Positions 56,067 through 64,000 of a stretch of 64,000 nt of DNA are shown here, one piece after another. Both the position numbers and the translations under genes were made by a program. Every line of letters begins with the position of its first letter. Position 1 is the stretch's first letter. A model generated the notes under the pieces. The model was given only the letters and a program-made list of their open reading frames with translations, was not told the DNA's origin and ran no database searches. This stretch comes from an uncultured Gammaproteobacteria bacterium (GTDB taxonomy: Bacteria > Pseudomonadota > Gammaproteobacteria > Pseudomonadales > Pseudohongiellaceae), in NCBI GenBank assembly GCA_913048385.1, contig CAJWVZ010000012.1:1-64000 (forward strand). Reading direction: 5' to 3'.

Positions 56067-57215
56067 CTACGAAAATTCTTTTATCATGTTTCTCGCTATT
56101 ATGATTTGCTGAATTTGACTAGTTCCTTCATACAATCTAAACAATCGAACGTCGCGATAAAACCTTTCAACAGCATACTCGGACATGTAACCTGCACCAC
56201 CGTGAATCTGCACAGCACGATCTGCCACGCGACCAACCATTTCTGTGCAGAAAAGTTTGCAAGCCGAAGACTCTTTAGTGATGTTCTCGCCAAGATCTCT
56301 GCGGCGTGCGGCATCCAATGTCATGGTTTCTGAGGCGTAAGCCTCAGTATATGAGTCGGCCAGCATTGCTTGTATGAGTTGTTGTTCAGCGATCGGTTGA
56401 CCGAATTGTTTTCTTTGCATGCTGTAGCTTAGTGCGTCGTCAATTAGTCTTTTTGCGACTCCAATACTTACCCCAGAAATATGAAGCCGTCCGCGATCAA
56501 GAACTTTCATGGCGGTGATGAAACCCTCTCCTTCCTCGCCGATAATATTTTCTGCTGGAACCTTGCAATCCTCAAAAATTACATCACAGGTCATTGATCC
56601 AGATTGCCCCATCTTTTTATCGATAGACCCTAGAGTTAATCCTGGAGTTTCTCTTTCAACAATGAAGGAAGAGATGCCGCGGGCCCCCTTGATCTCTGGA
56701 TTGGTTCGAGCCATAACGTTAAATGTATTGGCGACAGGTGCATTGGTTATGTATCGCTTGGTTCCGTTTATAACGTAATGGTCTCCCTCGCGACGTGCAG
56801 TAGTTCTTAACGAAGCAGCATCCGAGCCTGCCTCGGGCTCGGTGAGACAGAAACACGCAACCCATTCGCCGGAGGCATATTTAGGAAGGTACTTCTGTTT
56901 TTGCTCGTCGGTTCCATTAAAAACGATGGCTGCAGAGCCTATTCCATTGTTCGTGCCTAGGATTGACCGAAATGCTGGAGAGGTATATCCCAAAGCCATC
57001 GACACCTTTATTTCTTCTTCCATGGTGAGGCCAAGTCCACCATATTCCTCTGGGATAGTCAGTCCGAAAAGACCAAGCTCTCGCATCTCATTGAGGATTT
57101 CAGCAGGTAATTTACCTTCCTCAGCGAGTTGGTCTTCAGCTGGGATTAACCGTTCTCGAACAAAGCGCTCGATGAGCGAAATGAGTTGGTCTAAGGTTTC
57201 CGGATCTCGAATCAT
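56067..57215 (-). CDS. Acyl-CoA dehydrogenase (stand-alone type)
   Basis: A 382-aa ACAD with the standard motifs FCLTEPEAGSDAASLRT, YVINGTKRYITNA, YSMQRKQFGQPI and, near residue 362, the C-terminal catalytic site RLYEGTSQIQ with its glutamate. Thus it should be active on its own as a homotetramer. The ATG at 57215 is preceded by AGG and begins MIRDPETLDQL; the frame runs further upstream to 57290 without better signals. It is divergent from the thiolase gene and convergent with the methyltransferase-like gene. Confidence 0.94.
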   Translation of the reverse strand: MIRDPETLDQLISLIERFVRERLIPAEDQLAEEGKLPAEILNEMRELGLFGLTIPEEYGGLGLTMEEEIKVSMALGYTSPAFRSILGTNNGIGSAAIVFNGTDEQKQKYLPKYASGEWVACFCLTEPEAGSDAASLRTTARREGDHYVINGTKRYITNAPVANTFNVMARTNPEIKGARGISSFIVERETPGLTLGSIDKKMGQSGSMTCDVIFEDCKVPAENIIGEEGEGFITAMKVLDRGRLHISGVSIGVAKRLIDDALSYSMQRKQFGQPIAEQQLIQAMLADSYTEAYASETMTLDAARRRDLGENITKESSACKLFCTEMVGRVADRAVQIHGGAGYMSEYAVERFYRDVRLFRLYEGTSQIQQIIIARNMIKEFS

Positions 57216-57517
57216 GGTTGCACAACCTGCTTTTTGATAAAAATATATTGAATAGAAGTTGGGGGTTTGATAAGCGGAATAAGGTAGCATGTTTCAATCT
57301 TATGCGCGACTAATCAGGCTTGTGTAGGGTGTCCAACACTTACTTCTAGAGAGGTATTCTGGATAATAAAGCGTATAAGAGCTATAGATTATTGGTTGAC
57401 GTGTTATAGAATGAGACTAATTATTGACGAGTTAATTTGCTCAATGTTTTTAGTTTGGGATGAGAAAATACTGATTCTTCGAGGATACCTGTAAAACACG
57501 GAATAAGGGAGGGACTT
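57216..57517. other. Divergent intergenic region ahead of thiolase and ACAD
   Basis: About 300 bases between divergent beta-oxidation genes. A candidate rightward promoter is described separately. No FadR- or PsrA-like palindrome is evident by eye, and I see no tRNA or strong hairpin. Confidence 0.45.
57396..57424 (+). promoter_or_regulatory. Candidate sigma-70 promoter for the thiolase-fadB operon
   Basis: TTGACG (57396-57401) and AATTAT (57419-57424) are 17 bases apart, matching the -35 consensus at five and the -10 at four positions. The thiolase ATG is about 94 bases downstream. Suggestive only. Confidence 0.3.
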
Positions 57518-58738
57518 ATGTCGCAAAATATTTTAAGTGAAGCTTTTATCTACGATGGCGGTCGGAGCCCATTTGGCCGTCACGCTGGAGCTTTATCTCC
57601 TGTAAGGCCAGATGATTTGCTGGCACATGTAATTAAAGCGGTTGTAAACAGGAATGATTTTAAGGCTGAAGATTTTGAAGATGTTGTGATGGGAAATACT
57701 AATGGAGCGGGCGAGGATTGCAGAAATGTGGCCCGATTTGCTTTGCTTGAGGCTGGAATGCCAAGCACTACAGCTGGGATTACAGTAAATAGGCTTTGTG
57801 GGTCTGGTTTGGCTGCAACATTAGATGCCGCGCGAGGAGTTAAGGTGGGAGAAGGTGACTTGTTCTTGTCAGGGGGGGTCGAATCGATGAGCCGAGCTCC
57901 GATTGTGATGTCGAAAGCGCATTCAGCATTCGATAGGGGGCAAACTATTGCTGATAGCACTTTGGGAGCTCGTTTCACGAATCCAGCATATTCGAAATCT
58001 TTTGGCGACGATACGATGCCTCAAACAGCTGACAACATTGCCCGAGATTTAGGAATTTCGAGAGAAGAGAGTGATGTATTTGCAGCAGGTTCTCAGGCGA
58101 AATATGAGGCGGCGCGAGCTGACGGGTTTTTTAGTGGAGAAATAATACCAATTGAGGTTCCGCAAGGGCGTAAAAAGCCTCCTCGTGTCGTAGATGCAGA
58201 TGAGCACCCCCGACCAGCCTCCTCTCTAGAGGCTCTTTCAGGATTACGTTCTTTGTTTGATGGAGGTGTAGTTACTGCCGGAAATGCGTCGGGCATAAAT
58301 GATGGAGCTGCCGCATTAATTATCGGCAATAGGGCAGTTGGAGAAAAATATGGAGTAAAGCCGCGTGCGCGGATTGTCGCTGGAGGTGTCGCTGGTGTTG
58401 AACCCCGTGTAATGGGCTTGGGTCCAGTTTTTGCAATCAAAAAAGCACTTGCCCGAGCCAATCTTAATTTAAGTGACATGGATATTATCGAGATAAATGA
58501 AGCTTTTGCTGCTCAAGTATTGGGTTGTTTGAAGATGCTTGAGGTTGATTTTAAAGACACGCGAGTGAATCCAAATGGCGGTGCGATTGCTGTAGGGCAT
58601 CCTCTTGGTGCTTCTGGCGCGCGAATCGCTCTATCTACAGTTCGTCAACTTGAGAGGACTGGAGGTCGTTATGCAGCCATAAGCTTGTGCATCGGTATCG
58701 GGCAAGGGGTGGCGGCAATTATTGAGCGGCTAGACTAG
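57518..58738 (+). CDS. Acetyl-CoA acetyltransferase (thiolase, 3-oxoadipyl-type)
   Basis: Thiolase of 406 aa catalysing CoA-dependent cleavage of 3-ketoacyl-CoA. The nucleophile is in NRLCGSGLAA (Cys94). INEAFAAQVLG, GGAIAVGHPLGASGAR (His) and SLCIGIGQGVAAII (second Cys) complete the site. The overall pattern resembles PcaF/PaaJ-type thiolases, but substrate is not set by motifs. ATG with GGGAGGGA upstream. It lies 54 bases upstream of the FadB-type gene, so both are likely co-transcribed. Confidence 0.94.
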   Translation: MSQNILSEAFIYDGGRSPFGRHAGALSPVRPDDLLAHVIKAVVNRNDFKAEDFEDVVMGNTNGAGEDCRNVARFALLEAGMPSTTAGITVNRLCGSGLAATLDAARGVKVGEGDLFLSGGVESMSRAPIVMSKAHSAFDRGQTIADSTLGARFTNPAYSKSFGDDTMPQTADNIARDLGISREESDVFAAGSQAKYEAARADGFFSGEIIPIEVPQGRKKPPRVVDADEHPRPASSLEALSGLRSLFDGGVVTAGNASGINDGAAALIIGNRAVGEKYGVKPRARIVAGGVAGVEPRVMGLGPVFAIKKALARANLNLSDMDIIEINEAFAAQVLGCLKMLEVDFKDTRVNPNGGAIAVGHPLGASGARIALSTVRQLERTGGRYAAISLCIGIGQGVAAIIERLD

Positions 58739-58792
58739 GTAACGCTGCAAAATTGGGTAACTTTAAATGAGAATTAAATCAAAGGAATTGTT

Positions 58793-60901
58793 ATGAGCGA
58801 AGCAGTAAGTTATAAAATTATCGATAATATTGGAGTAATCTCAGTCAATAATCCGCCGGTAAATGCGTTAGCTCAAGTCGTGCGTGCGGGACTCTTGGAG
58901 CACGTGACAGCGGCTCAAGCGGATGATACTGAGGCCTTAATCTTAGCATGCGAAGGCCGGACATTTATTGCGGGCGCTGACATCACGGAGTTTGGAAAAC
59001 CTCCACAGGGTCCGGGTTTGCCGGAGCTGCTAGCTGCCATTGAAAATTCTGCGAAACCTATTACTGCGGCGATACATGGAACAGCGCTCGGCGGAGGGTT
59101 TGAGGTGGCGCTCGCATGTCATTATCGTTGTGCTATCGCTTCAGCAAAAGTTGGCCTGCCAGAGGTGAAACTTGGTCTTTTGCCGGGGGCTGGCGGAACG
59201 CAACGCGTCCCCCGTATTGCTGGAGTCAAAGTCGCACTCGATATGATTACAAGCGGTAACCCTATTGCTGCGAAAAAAGCTTTGTCCCTTGGTTTGATAG
59301 ACTTCGTCGTTGAAGGAGATGACTTAGATGTTGGCGCATTGAATTATGCAAAACAGTTGGTAACTGATGGTGCCCCTCTAAAGAGAATTCGCGATATCTC
59401 GATCGATCCAAGTACCGTTGAAGCTGGATTTTTTGATGCTGCAAGAGAACAGCTTGCGCGACGGGCGAGAGGCCAGATCGCTGCAGATCGAATTGTGTCC
59501 TGTATTCAAGCGGCTGTGGATCTTCCTATGGATGCCGGCTTGGAACGAGAGCGCGAACTTTTTACTGAGTTGTTAACTTCTCCTGAGTCTGCAGCGATGC
59601 GTCACATATTTTTTGCTGAGCGTCAGGCTTCAAAAATAAAGAATCTCAGTAAAGGAACTCCTGTACGTGATATTAAATCTGCAGCTGTGCTTGGTGGCGG
59701 CACCATGGGTGGTGGGATAGCGATGTGTTTCGCTAATGCAGGAATTCCGGTAAAGATGATTGAAATTTCTGATGATGCTTTGGAACGCGGTTTAGCAATA
59801 ATCAAGAAAAACTATTCCATTACAATGAAAAAAGGCAAATTGACTGAAGCTCAAATGGAGCAGTGTATGAGCCTTGTTTCGGGATCCACTGATTATGGCG
59901 ACATCGCGAATGCTGACATGGTTATTGAAGCGGTGTTTGAGAACCTTGAGTTAAAAAAAGAAATCTTTTCAAAGTTGGATGCGATTTGTAAGCCGGGAGC
60001 GATTTTGGCTTCTAATACCTCCTATCAGGATGTCGATGCGATAGCCGCGGCTACAAGACGGCCTCAAGACGTTTTGGGAATGCATTTCTTTAGCCCAGCT
60101 AATGTCATGAAGCTTTTGGAAGTGGTTCGGGGAGCCGAGACCGCTGATGACGTTCTGGCTACGGCAATGTTGGTGGGGAAAAAAATCGGGAAGGTTTGCG
60201 CACTGTCTGGCGTTTGTTATGGCTTCATTGGCAACCGTATGCTTGGTGGCTACGGGCGAGAAGCTCAAATGCTGATGATGGATGGTTGCACGCCGGCACA
60301 AGTTGATAATGCACTCGAGGGATTTGGGATGGCGATGGGTCCAGTTGCAATGAGTGATTTGGCTGGGTTGGATATTGGTTACAAAGCGAGGGAAAATCGA
60401 CACGATATACCCGATGACCCGAAGCCATACGGAGTCGCTGACATGCTTGTTGAGATGGGAAGGCTCGGACAAAAGACCGGTGGCGGTTTTTATAAGTATG
60501 ATGAAAAAACTCGAGCGCGAATCTCTGATCCTGATGTACAGGAGATGATAAAGGCTCAAGCCACGAAACTAGGTATTCAACAACGTGAATTTTCTGATCA
60601 GGAAATATTAGAGAGATGTTTATATCCGCTTATCAATGAAGGAGCTCTTATTCTTGAGGAGGGAATTGCGCAAAGGCCAAGCGACATCGATGTGGTTTAT
60701 GTATTCGGTTACGCATTCCCTGCGGCCAAAGGAGGCCCGATGCATTATGCTGACCGCGTGGGCCTGAAGAATGTGTATGAAAAGATCTGTGAGTTTCGAG
60801 ATCGTGAGGGGGATTTGTATTGGAAGCCCGCGCCACTATTAGAAAAACTTGCGAAAGAAGGCAAGACTTTTGCAGAATGGGGTACTGAGCAAGAGGCGTA
60901 G
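58793..60901 (+). CDS. fadJ: Bifunctional enoyl-CoA hydratase / 3-hydroxyacyl-CoA dehydrogenase
   Basis: Beta-oxidation multifunctional enzyme of 702 aa. The N-terminal crotonase domain (1 to about 190) keeps both catalytic glutamates, Glu104 (GGGFEVALA) and Glu124 (LPEVKLGLLPG). The NAD-binding loop is AVLGGGTMGGGIAM (about 298-311). The dehydrogenase part has the His-Glu pair region GMHFFSPANVMKLLEVV, and the C-terminal 3HCDH repeat ends near 695. The FadB/FadJ type order is kept, but which subtype is uncertain. AAGGAA precedes the ATG. No FadA partner other than the upstream thiolase is present. Confidence 0.93.
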   Translation: MSEAVSYKIIDNIGVISVNNPPVNALAQVVRAGLLEHVTAAQADDTEALILACEGRTFIAGADITEFGKPPQGPGLPELLAAIENSAKPITAAIHGTALGGGFEVALACHYRCAIASAKVGLPEVKLGLLPGAGGTQRVPRIAGVKVALDMITSGNPIAAKKALSLGLIDFVVEGDDLDVGALNYAKQLVTDGAPLKRIRDISIDPSTVEAGFFDAAREQLARRARGQIAADRIVSCIQAAVDLPMDAGLERERELFTELLTSPESAAMRHIFFAERQASKIKNLSKGTPVRDIKSAAVLGGGTMGGGIAMCFANAGIPVKMIEISDDALERGLAIIKKNYSITMKKGKLTEAQMEQCMSLVSGSTDYGDIANADMVIEAVFENLELKKEIFSKLDAICKPGAILASNTSYQDVDAIAAATRRPQDVLGMHFFSPANVMKLLEVVRGAETADDVLATAMLVGKKIGKVCALSGVCYGFIGNRMLGGYGREAQMLMMDGCTPAQVDNALEGFGMAMGPVAMSDLAGLDIGYKARENRHDIPDDPKPYGVADMLVEMGRLGQKTGGGFYKYDEKTRARISDPDVQEMIKAQATKLGIQQREFSDQEILERCLYPLINEGALILEEGIAQRPSDIDVVYVFGYAFPAAKGGPMHYADRVGLKNVYEKICEFRDREGDLYWKPAPLLEKLAKEGKTFAEWGTEQEA

Positions 60902-61098
60902 TCTTTTTCTCCGAAATCCGCTAACGAGCAAGAATAGAATCGCTGATCAAACAGCAGTCTTAGGCGCTGTTCTCGTGGAATATGACATAGAAGTATGAGG
61001 TTTCGTTGATCTTGGAGCCGGGATAGTTTTTGTTCGACAAGTCCTGAGTAGAGCCGCAGTGATATTCGCTTATCTTAAAATCAGCAGGAGATAAAACA

Positions 61099-62331
61099 AT
61101 GCAACTGTCAGTATTCAGGGCGGACGTCAGAGCTTGGCTGGATATAAATTGTCCGGAAACGATGCGCTTGCCTGCGGTTCAAGATGAAGTAGTGTGGGGA
61201 GGACGTAACTTTCAGTTTAAAAATCCAGATAGCAAAATCTGGCTGGAACGTATGGCCGGGAAAGGTTGGACCTGTCCAACGTGGCCTGAAGAATTTGGTG
61301 GTGGAGGTCTGAGTAAAGAGGAGGCGATGATCCTCTCTCAAGAGCTTTCACGTATTAACGCTCGCCCGGCATTAACGAGCTTTGGAATTTCTATGCTGGG
61401 GCCCGTTCTTCTTGAGTCTGCCAGTTATGAACAAAAGCTTGAGCATATACCGAAAATTGTTCGTGGAGAGATAAGGTGGTGCCAAGGCTACTCTGAACCG
61501 GGCTCCGGCTCTGATTTGGCGAGTTTAGCGACCAGGGCTGAGGCCGATGGAGATGACTATCTCATTAATGGATCGAAGGTCTGGACATCATATGCAGATA
61601 AGGCTGATTGGATTTTTTGCTTAGTAAGAACTGATGTCGAAGGGCCAAAACATGGTGGCATTAGTTTTATCCTTTTCGATATGGAAACATCCGGAGTCAG
61701 CACCAAACCGATACAGTTAATTTCTGGCTCGTCTCCTTTTTGCGAAACTTTTTTTGACGATGTTCGTGTTCCTGCAAACAATCTCATTGGTGGAGTGAAT
61801 AATGGTTGGGCGATTGCAAAAAGGTTGCTTCAGCATGAACGAACGATGATATCAGGTTTTGGACTAGCCGATAGCTTAAATTCAGATGCCGATCATGCGT
61901 CGATTATGGATAAAGTGGAAGATGCTGCTATGCATTATCGGGGGGATTCAGGTCGCTTGTCGGATCCAGTCCTAAGAGATGAAATTGCCAAATTTAAAAT
62001 TGATAGTGAGGCCTTTGCCCTTACATCACGAAGGTCGTTAGAAGAATCAAAAAAGGAGCAGGGACCTACAGCAACATCATCAATGTTAAAAAATTACGGT
62101 TGCGAACTAAATAAACGGCGTTACGAGTTATTGCTTCAAGCTCTTGGCAGTCAGGCGCTCGGTTGGGAAGGTTCAGGCTTTAAGATCGAAGAGTTAGGAG
62201 TTACTCGAGAGTGGCTACGTTCCAAGGCAAATTCTATTGAGGGAGGAACTTCAGAAGTTCAATTAAATGTTATTGCTAAGAGAGTTCTTGGACTTCCTGA
62301 TATTTTGAATATGCGCAAAGGCAGGGATTAA
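61099..62331 (+). CDS. Acyl-CoA dehydrogenase, alpha-type partner of second pair
   Basis: A 410-aa ACAD resembling the one at 49327. YSEPGSGSDLASLATR (131-146), INGSKVWTSYADKAD and LLQHERTMISG (Glu247) are visible. The C-terminal site reads SIEGGTSEVQ, so a glutamate is also present there. It is followed three bases later by a beta-type ACAD, again suggesting a heteromeric enzyme. ATG with AGGAG upstream. Confidence 0.93.
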   Translation: MQLSVFRADVRAWLDINCPETMRLPAVQDEVVWGGRNFQFKNPDSKIWLERMAGKGWTCPTWPEEFGGGGLSKEEAMILSQELSRINARPALTSFGISMLGPVLLESASYEQKLEHIPKIVRGEIRWCQGYSEPGSGSDLASLATRAEADGDDYLINGSKVWTSYADKADWIFCLVRTDVEGPKHGGISFILFDMETSGVSTKPIQLISGSSPFCETFFDDVRVPANNLIGGVNNGWAIAKRLLQHERTMISGFGLADSLNSDADHASIMDKVEDAAMHYRGDSGRLSDPVLRDEIAKFKIDSEAFALTSRRSLEESKKEQGPTATSSMLKNYGCELNKRRYELLLQALGSQALGWEGSGFKIEELGVTREWLRSKANSIEGGTSEVQLNVIAKRVLGLPDILNMRKGRD

Positions 62332-62334
62332 GAG

Positions 62335-63492
62335 ATGAGTCTAGTATTTAATGAAGATCAGGAATTGCTGCAAGACTCTGCCAAAAACTTTGTTTCGCAG
62401 AATGCCCCTTTAAGCGTCCTTCGGCAGTTGCGGGATACTAACGACGATCGAGGATTCGACGAAAAAATTTGGGCGCAAATGATAGAGTTGGGTTGGGCTG
62501 GCATAGCAATAGAGGAGTCCTTCGGAGGCTTTAATTTTGGTCATGTTGGTCTAGGTGTTGTTCTGGAGGAGACCGGGCGTACCCTTGTCAGTTCACCCTT
62601 GATTTCCTCGGTGCTCCTCGGCGCAACGGCAATTTCTTATTTTGGTTCAGACCCTCAAAAAAAATACCTGCTTCCTAAAGTTGTTAAAGGACAACTTTTG
62701 TTAGCTTTAGCAGTGGATGAACTGCCAATTCACTCTCCAAATCGCATCGAAAGTTTTGCTACAAAAGTCGATGGCGGTTATAGAATTAATGGAAACAAGA
62801 CCTTTGTGTTAGATGGGCATGTGGCTGACAAATTGATAGTTGTCGCGAGGATCGATAAAGGTGGTGTTAGCCGGCAAGGTTTAAATTTATTTGTTGTCGA
62901 TAAAAAAGCTCCCGGGCTAAATATTCAACGCACTTTGATGGTGGATTGTCGCAATTGTGCGAACCTTTCTTTGACTGACGTTTATGTTGAAGAAGAAAAT
63001 CGCCTTGGGGTTGACATGGGTGTTGACCACGGTGCGTCTAGACTTGCCCGTGTTTTAGATGTCGGGCGTATTGGGGTTGCTTCAGAAATGCTTGGGAGCA
63101 TGCAGGCCGCGTTTGATCTCACACTTACCTATCTTAAGCAGAGAGAGCAGTTCGGTGTCCTTATTGGCTCGTTTCAGGGACTTCAGCATCGAGCTGCCAC
63201 AATGTATAGTGAAATTGAGCTCTGTCGATCTGCGGTCCGCGGAGCATTGCTTGAGCTAGATAATCTGCACGCGTCTGATGATAGTGTTGCTCGGATAGCA
63301 AGTATGACTAAGGCAAAGGTTAGTGATGTCGCGCAGTTGGTTAGTAATGAGGCGATACAGATGCACGGCGGTATCGGTATGACAGATGAATACGACGTTG
63401 GGTTTTACATAAAGCGCGCACGTGTGGCACAGCAATTTCTTGGCGATGCTGCTTTTCATAGAGATCGATACGCTTCCTTAAATTCATTTTAG
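62335..63492 (+). CDS. Acyl-CoA dehydrogenase, beta-type partner of second pair
   Basis: A 385-aa ACAD with YLKQREQFGVLIGSFQGLQHR and QMHGGIGMTDEYDVGFYIKR. As in the first pair's small partner, no catalytic glutamate is seen at the C-terminal site or a HERT motif. It begins three bases after the stop of the alpha-type gene, so the two are almost certainly co-expressed. A DUF2237 gene follows 17 bases later. Confidence 0.92.
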   Translation: MSLVFNEDQELLQDSAKNFVSQNAPLSVLRQLRDTNDDRGFDEKIWAQMIELGWAGIAIEESFGGFNFGHVGLGVVLEETGRTLVSSPLISSVLLGATAISYFGSDPQKKYLLPKVVKGQLLLALAVDELPIHSPNRIESFATKVDGGYRINGNKTFVLDGHVADKLIVVARIDKGGVSRQGLNLFVVDKKAPGLNIQRTLMVDCRNCANLSLTDVYVEEENRLGVDMGVDHGASRLARVLDVGRIGVASEMLGSMQAAFDLTLTYLKQREQFGVLIGSFQGLQHRAATMYSEIELCRSAVRGALLELDNLHASDDSVARIASMTKAKVSDVAQLVSNEAIQMHGGIGMTDEYDVGFYIKRARVAQQFLGDAAFHRDRYASLNSF

Positions 63493-63509
63493 AAAGGTGT
63501 TTTATTAGC

Positions 63510-63887
63510 TTGAAAAAAGATGAACCTATTAACGTACTTGGTGCTCCTTTGCAGCCATGTGGATTGGATCCGTTAACGGGATTTTATCGGGATGGTTGTT
63601 GCAACACCTCAGACGAGGACGCAGGTTGCCATACCGTATGCGTTCTTCTGACTCAAGAGTTTTTAAATTACACTCGCTTTCGGGGTAACGATTTATCGAC
63701 TCCGCGACCTGAGTTTGGTTTTCAAGGATTGTCGGAAGGTGACAGTTGGTGCTTGTGTGCCTCGCGCTGGGTAGAGGCTTATGAGCAGGGGATGGCGCCG
63801 AAAGTGCATCTTGCGCGAACTCACATTAAGGCCCTTGAGATGATTGATTTGGAGGTGCTTAAACTGCATGCGGCGATCGCCCACTAG
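63510..63887 (+). CDS. DUF2237 family protein
   Basis: A 125-aa cytosolic protein highly like the widespread DUF2237 family: NVLGAPLQPCGLDPLTGFYR, DGCCNTSDEDAGCHTVC, RGNDLSTPRPEFGF and WCLCASRW. Conserved cysteines and histidine could bind metal, but no activity is known. The start is TTG; AAGG lies about 13 bases upstream. It follows the second ACAD pair, probably in the same transcript. Confidence 0.88.
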   Translation: MKKDEPINVLGAPLQPCGLDPLTGFYRDGCCNTSDEDAGCHTVCVLLTQEFLNYTRFRGNDLSTPRPEFGFQGLSEGDSWCLCASRWVEAYEQGMAPKVHLARTHIKALEMIDLEVLKLHAAIAH

Positions 63888-64000
63888 ATTATTGAGTCTA
63901 CTTTTTTTGAGTTTTTTCGCTCTCAATTCTTTTTCAAGTTTGGCTCAAAACATTCAGCACCTTCCAGAATTGAATCAAGCTCGAGAGTTTGAGAGCTTCG
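63869..64000 (+). CDS. Exported protein, N-terminal fragment
   Basis: An open frame that begins inside the end of the DUF2237 gene (19-base overlap) and runs off the window. It starts MRRSPTRLLSLLFLSFFAL and has a clear signal peptide with likely cleavage after SLA (SLA-QNI). GGAGG lies 12 bases upstream. Too little of the mature protein is present to identify it. Confidence 0.65.

Noticed and set aside
59969..60559. 196-codon open frame on the minus strand
   Set aside because: Entirely antisense to the FadB-type gene, no family motif and no plausible ribosome-binding site; a shadow frame.

Overview
This window looks like chromosomal housekeeping DNA from a Gammaproteobacterium, probably marine and aerobic; the family cannot be named from sequence alone. 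The main evidence is gene order that is standard in this class: lolB-ispE-tRNA-Gln-prs-rplY-pth-ychF facing away from hemA-prfA-prmC-moeB, then gatCAB, then mreBCD-maf-rng-yhdP. Base composition looks moderately AT-rich (estimated by eye, not counted). GTG and TTG starts are common. I see no insertion sequence, prophage, CRISPR array, rRNA operon or integron.

Layout. 1-7272 runs leftward: partial tRNA-Met, ychF, pth, rplY, prs, tRNA-Gln, ispE, lolB and a TPR lipoprotein. 7494-13032 runs rightward: hemA-prfA-prmC-moeB (the first three overlap at start/stop codons) and an RhlB-like helicase. 13095-16335 holds gatC-gatA-gatB on the minus strand. 16678-27829 is the cell-shape and envelope block mreBCD, maf, rng and yhdP, followed by an M20 peptidase and a Nit amidase. 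27881-29938 has a DUF445 membrane protein, a TetR regulator and an orphan ExbD. 30058-33217 is a two-gene unit: a class II aldolase fused to a short-chain dehydrogenase, then an MtnA-type isomerase. 33219-48926 is accessory: HIT hydrolase, glutaminyl cyclase with a HEXXH lipoprotein, an NDH-SelD fusion, YceI, MFS, a patatin, a thioesterase, an amidohydrolase, a sodium/solute symporter, a ThDP enzyme, a 2OG-Fe oxygenase, a DUF4105 membrane protein and Pal. 49327-63492 is acyl-CoA catabolism: two adjacent pairs of acyl-CoA dehydrogenases, a third stand-alone one, a thiolase, a FadB-type enzyme, an APH-fold kinase, a histidine phosphatase and an SDR. This block is interrupted by a split spermidine-synthase-like membrane/methyltransferase pair. 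The window ends with a DUF2237 gene and the start of an exported protein.

Most interesting points. (1) The aldolase-SDR fusion next to an MtnA/DrdI-like isomerase could be a compact route for disposing of 5-deoxy- or 5-methylthio-ribose phosphates (DHAP-shunt logic), with cleavage and aldehyde conversion in one polypeptide. (2) Two genes, mreC and mtnA, have family-conserved N-termini encoded upstream of any ATG/GTG/TTG in their frame. In each case a well-placed normal start lies just upstream in a different frame, so either one-base indels or near-cognate ATC/ATT starts are involved. (3) The acyl-CoA block pairs alpha/beta-type ACADs with an ACAD10/11-like kinase, which resembles 4-hydroxyacyl-CoA phosphorylation pathways. 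(4) A methyltransferase domain with its own signal peptide follows a six-helix membrane partner.
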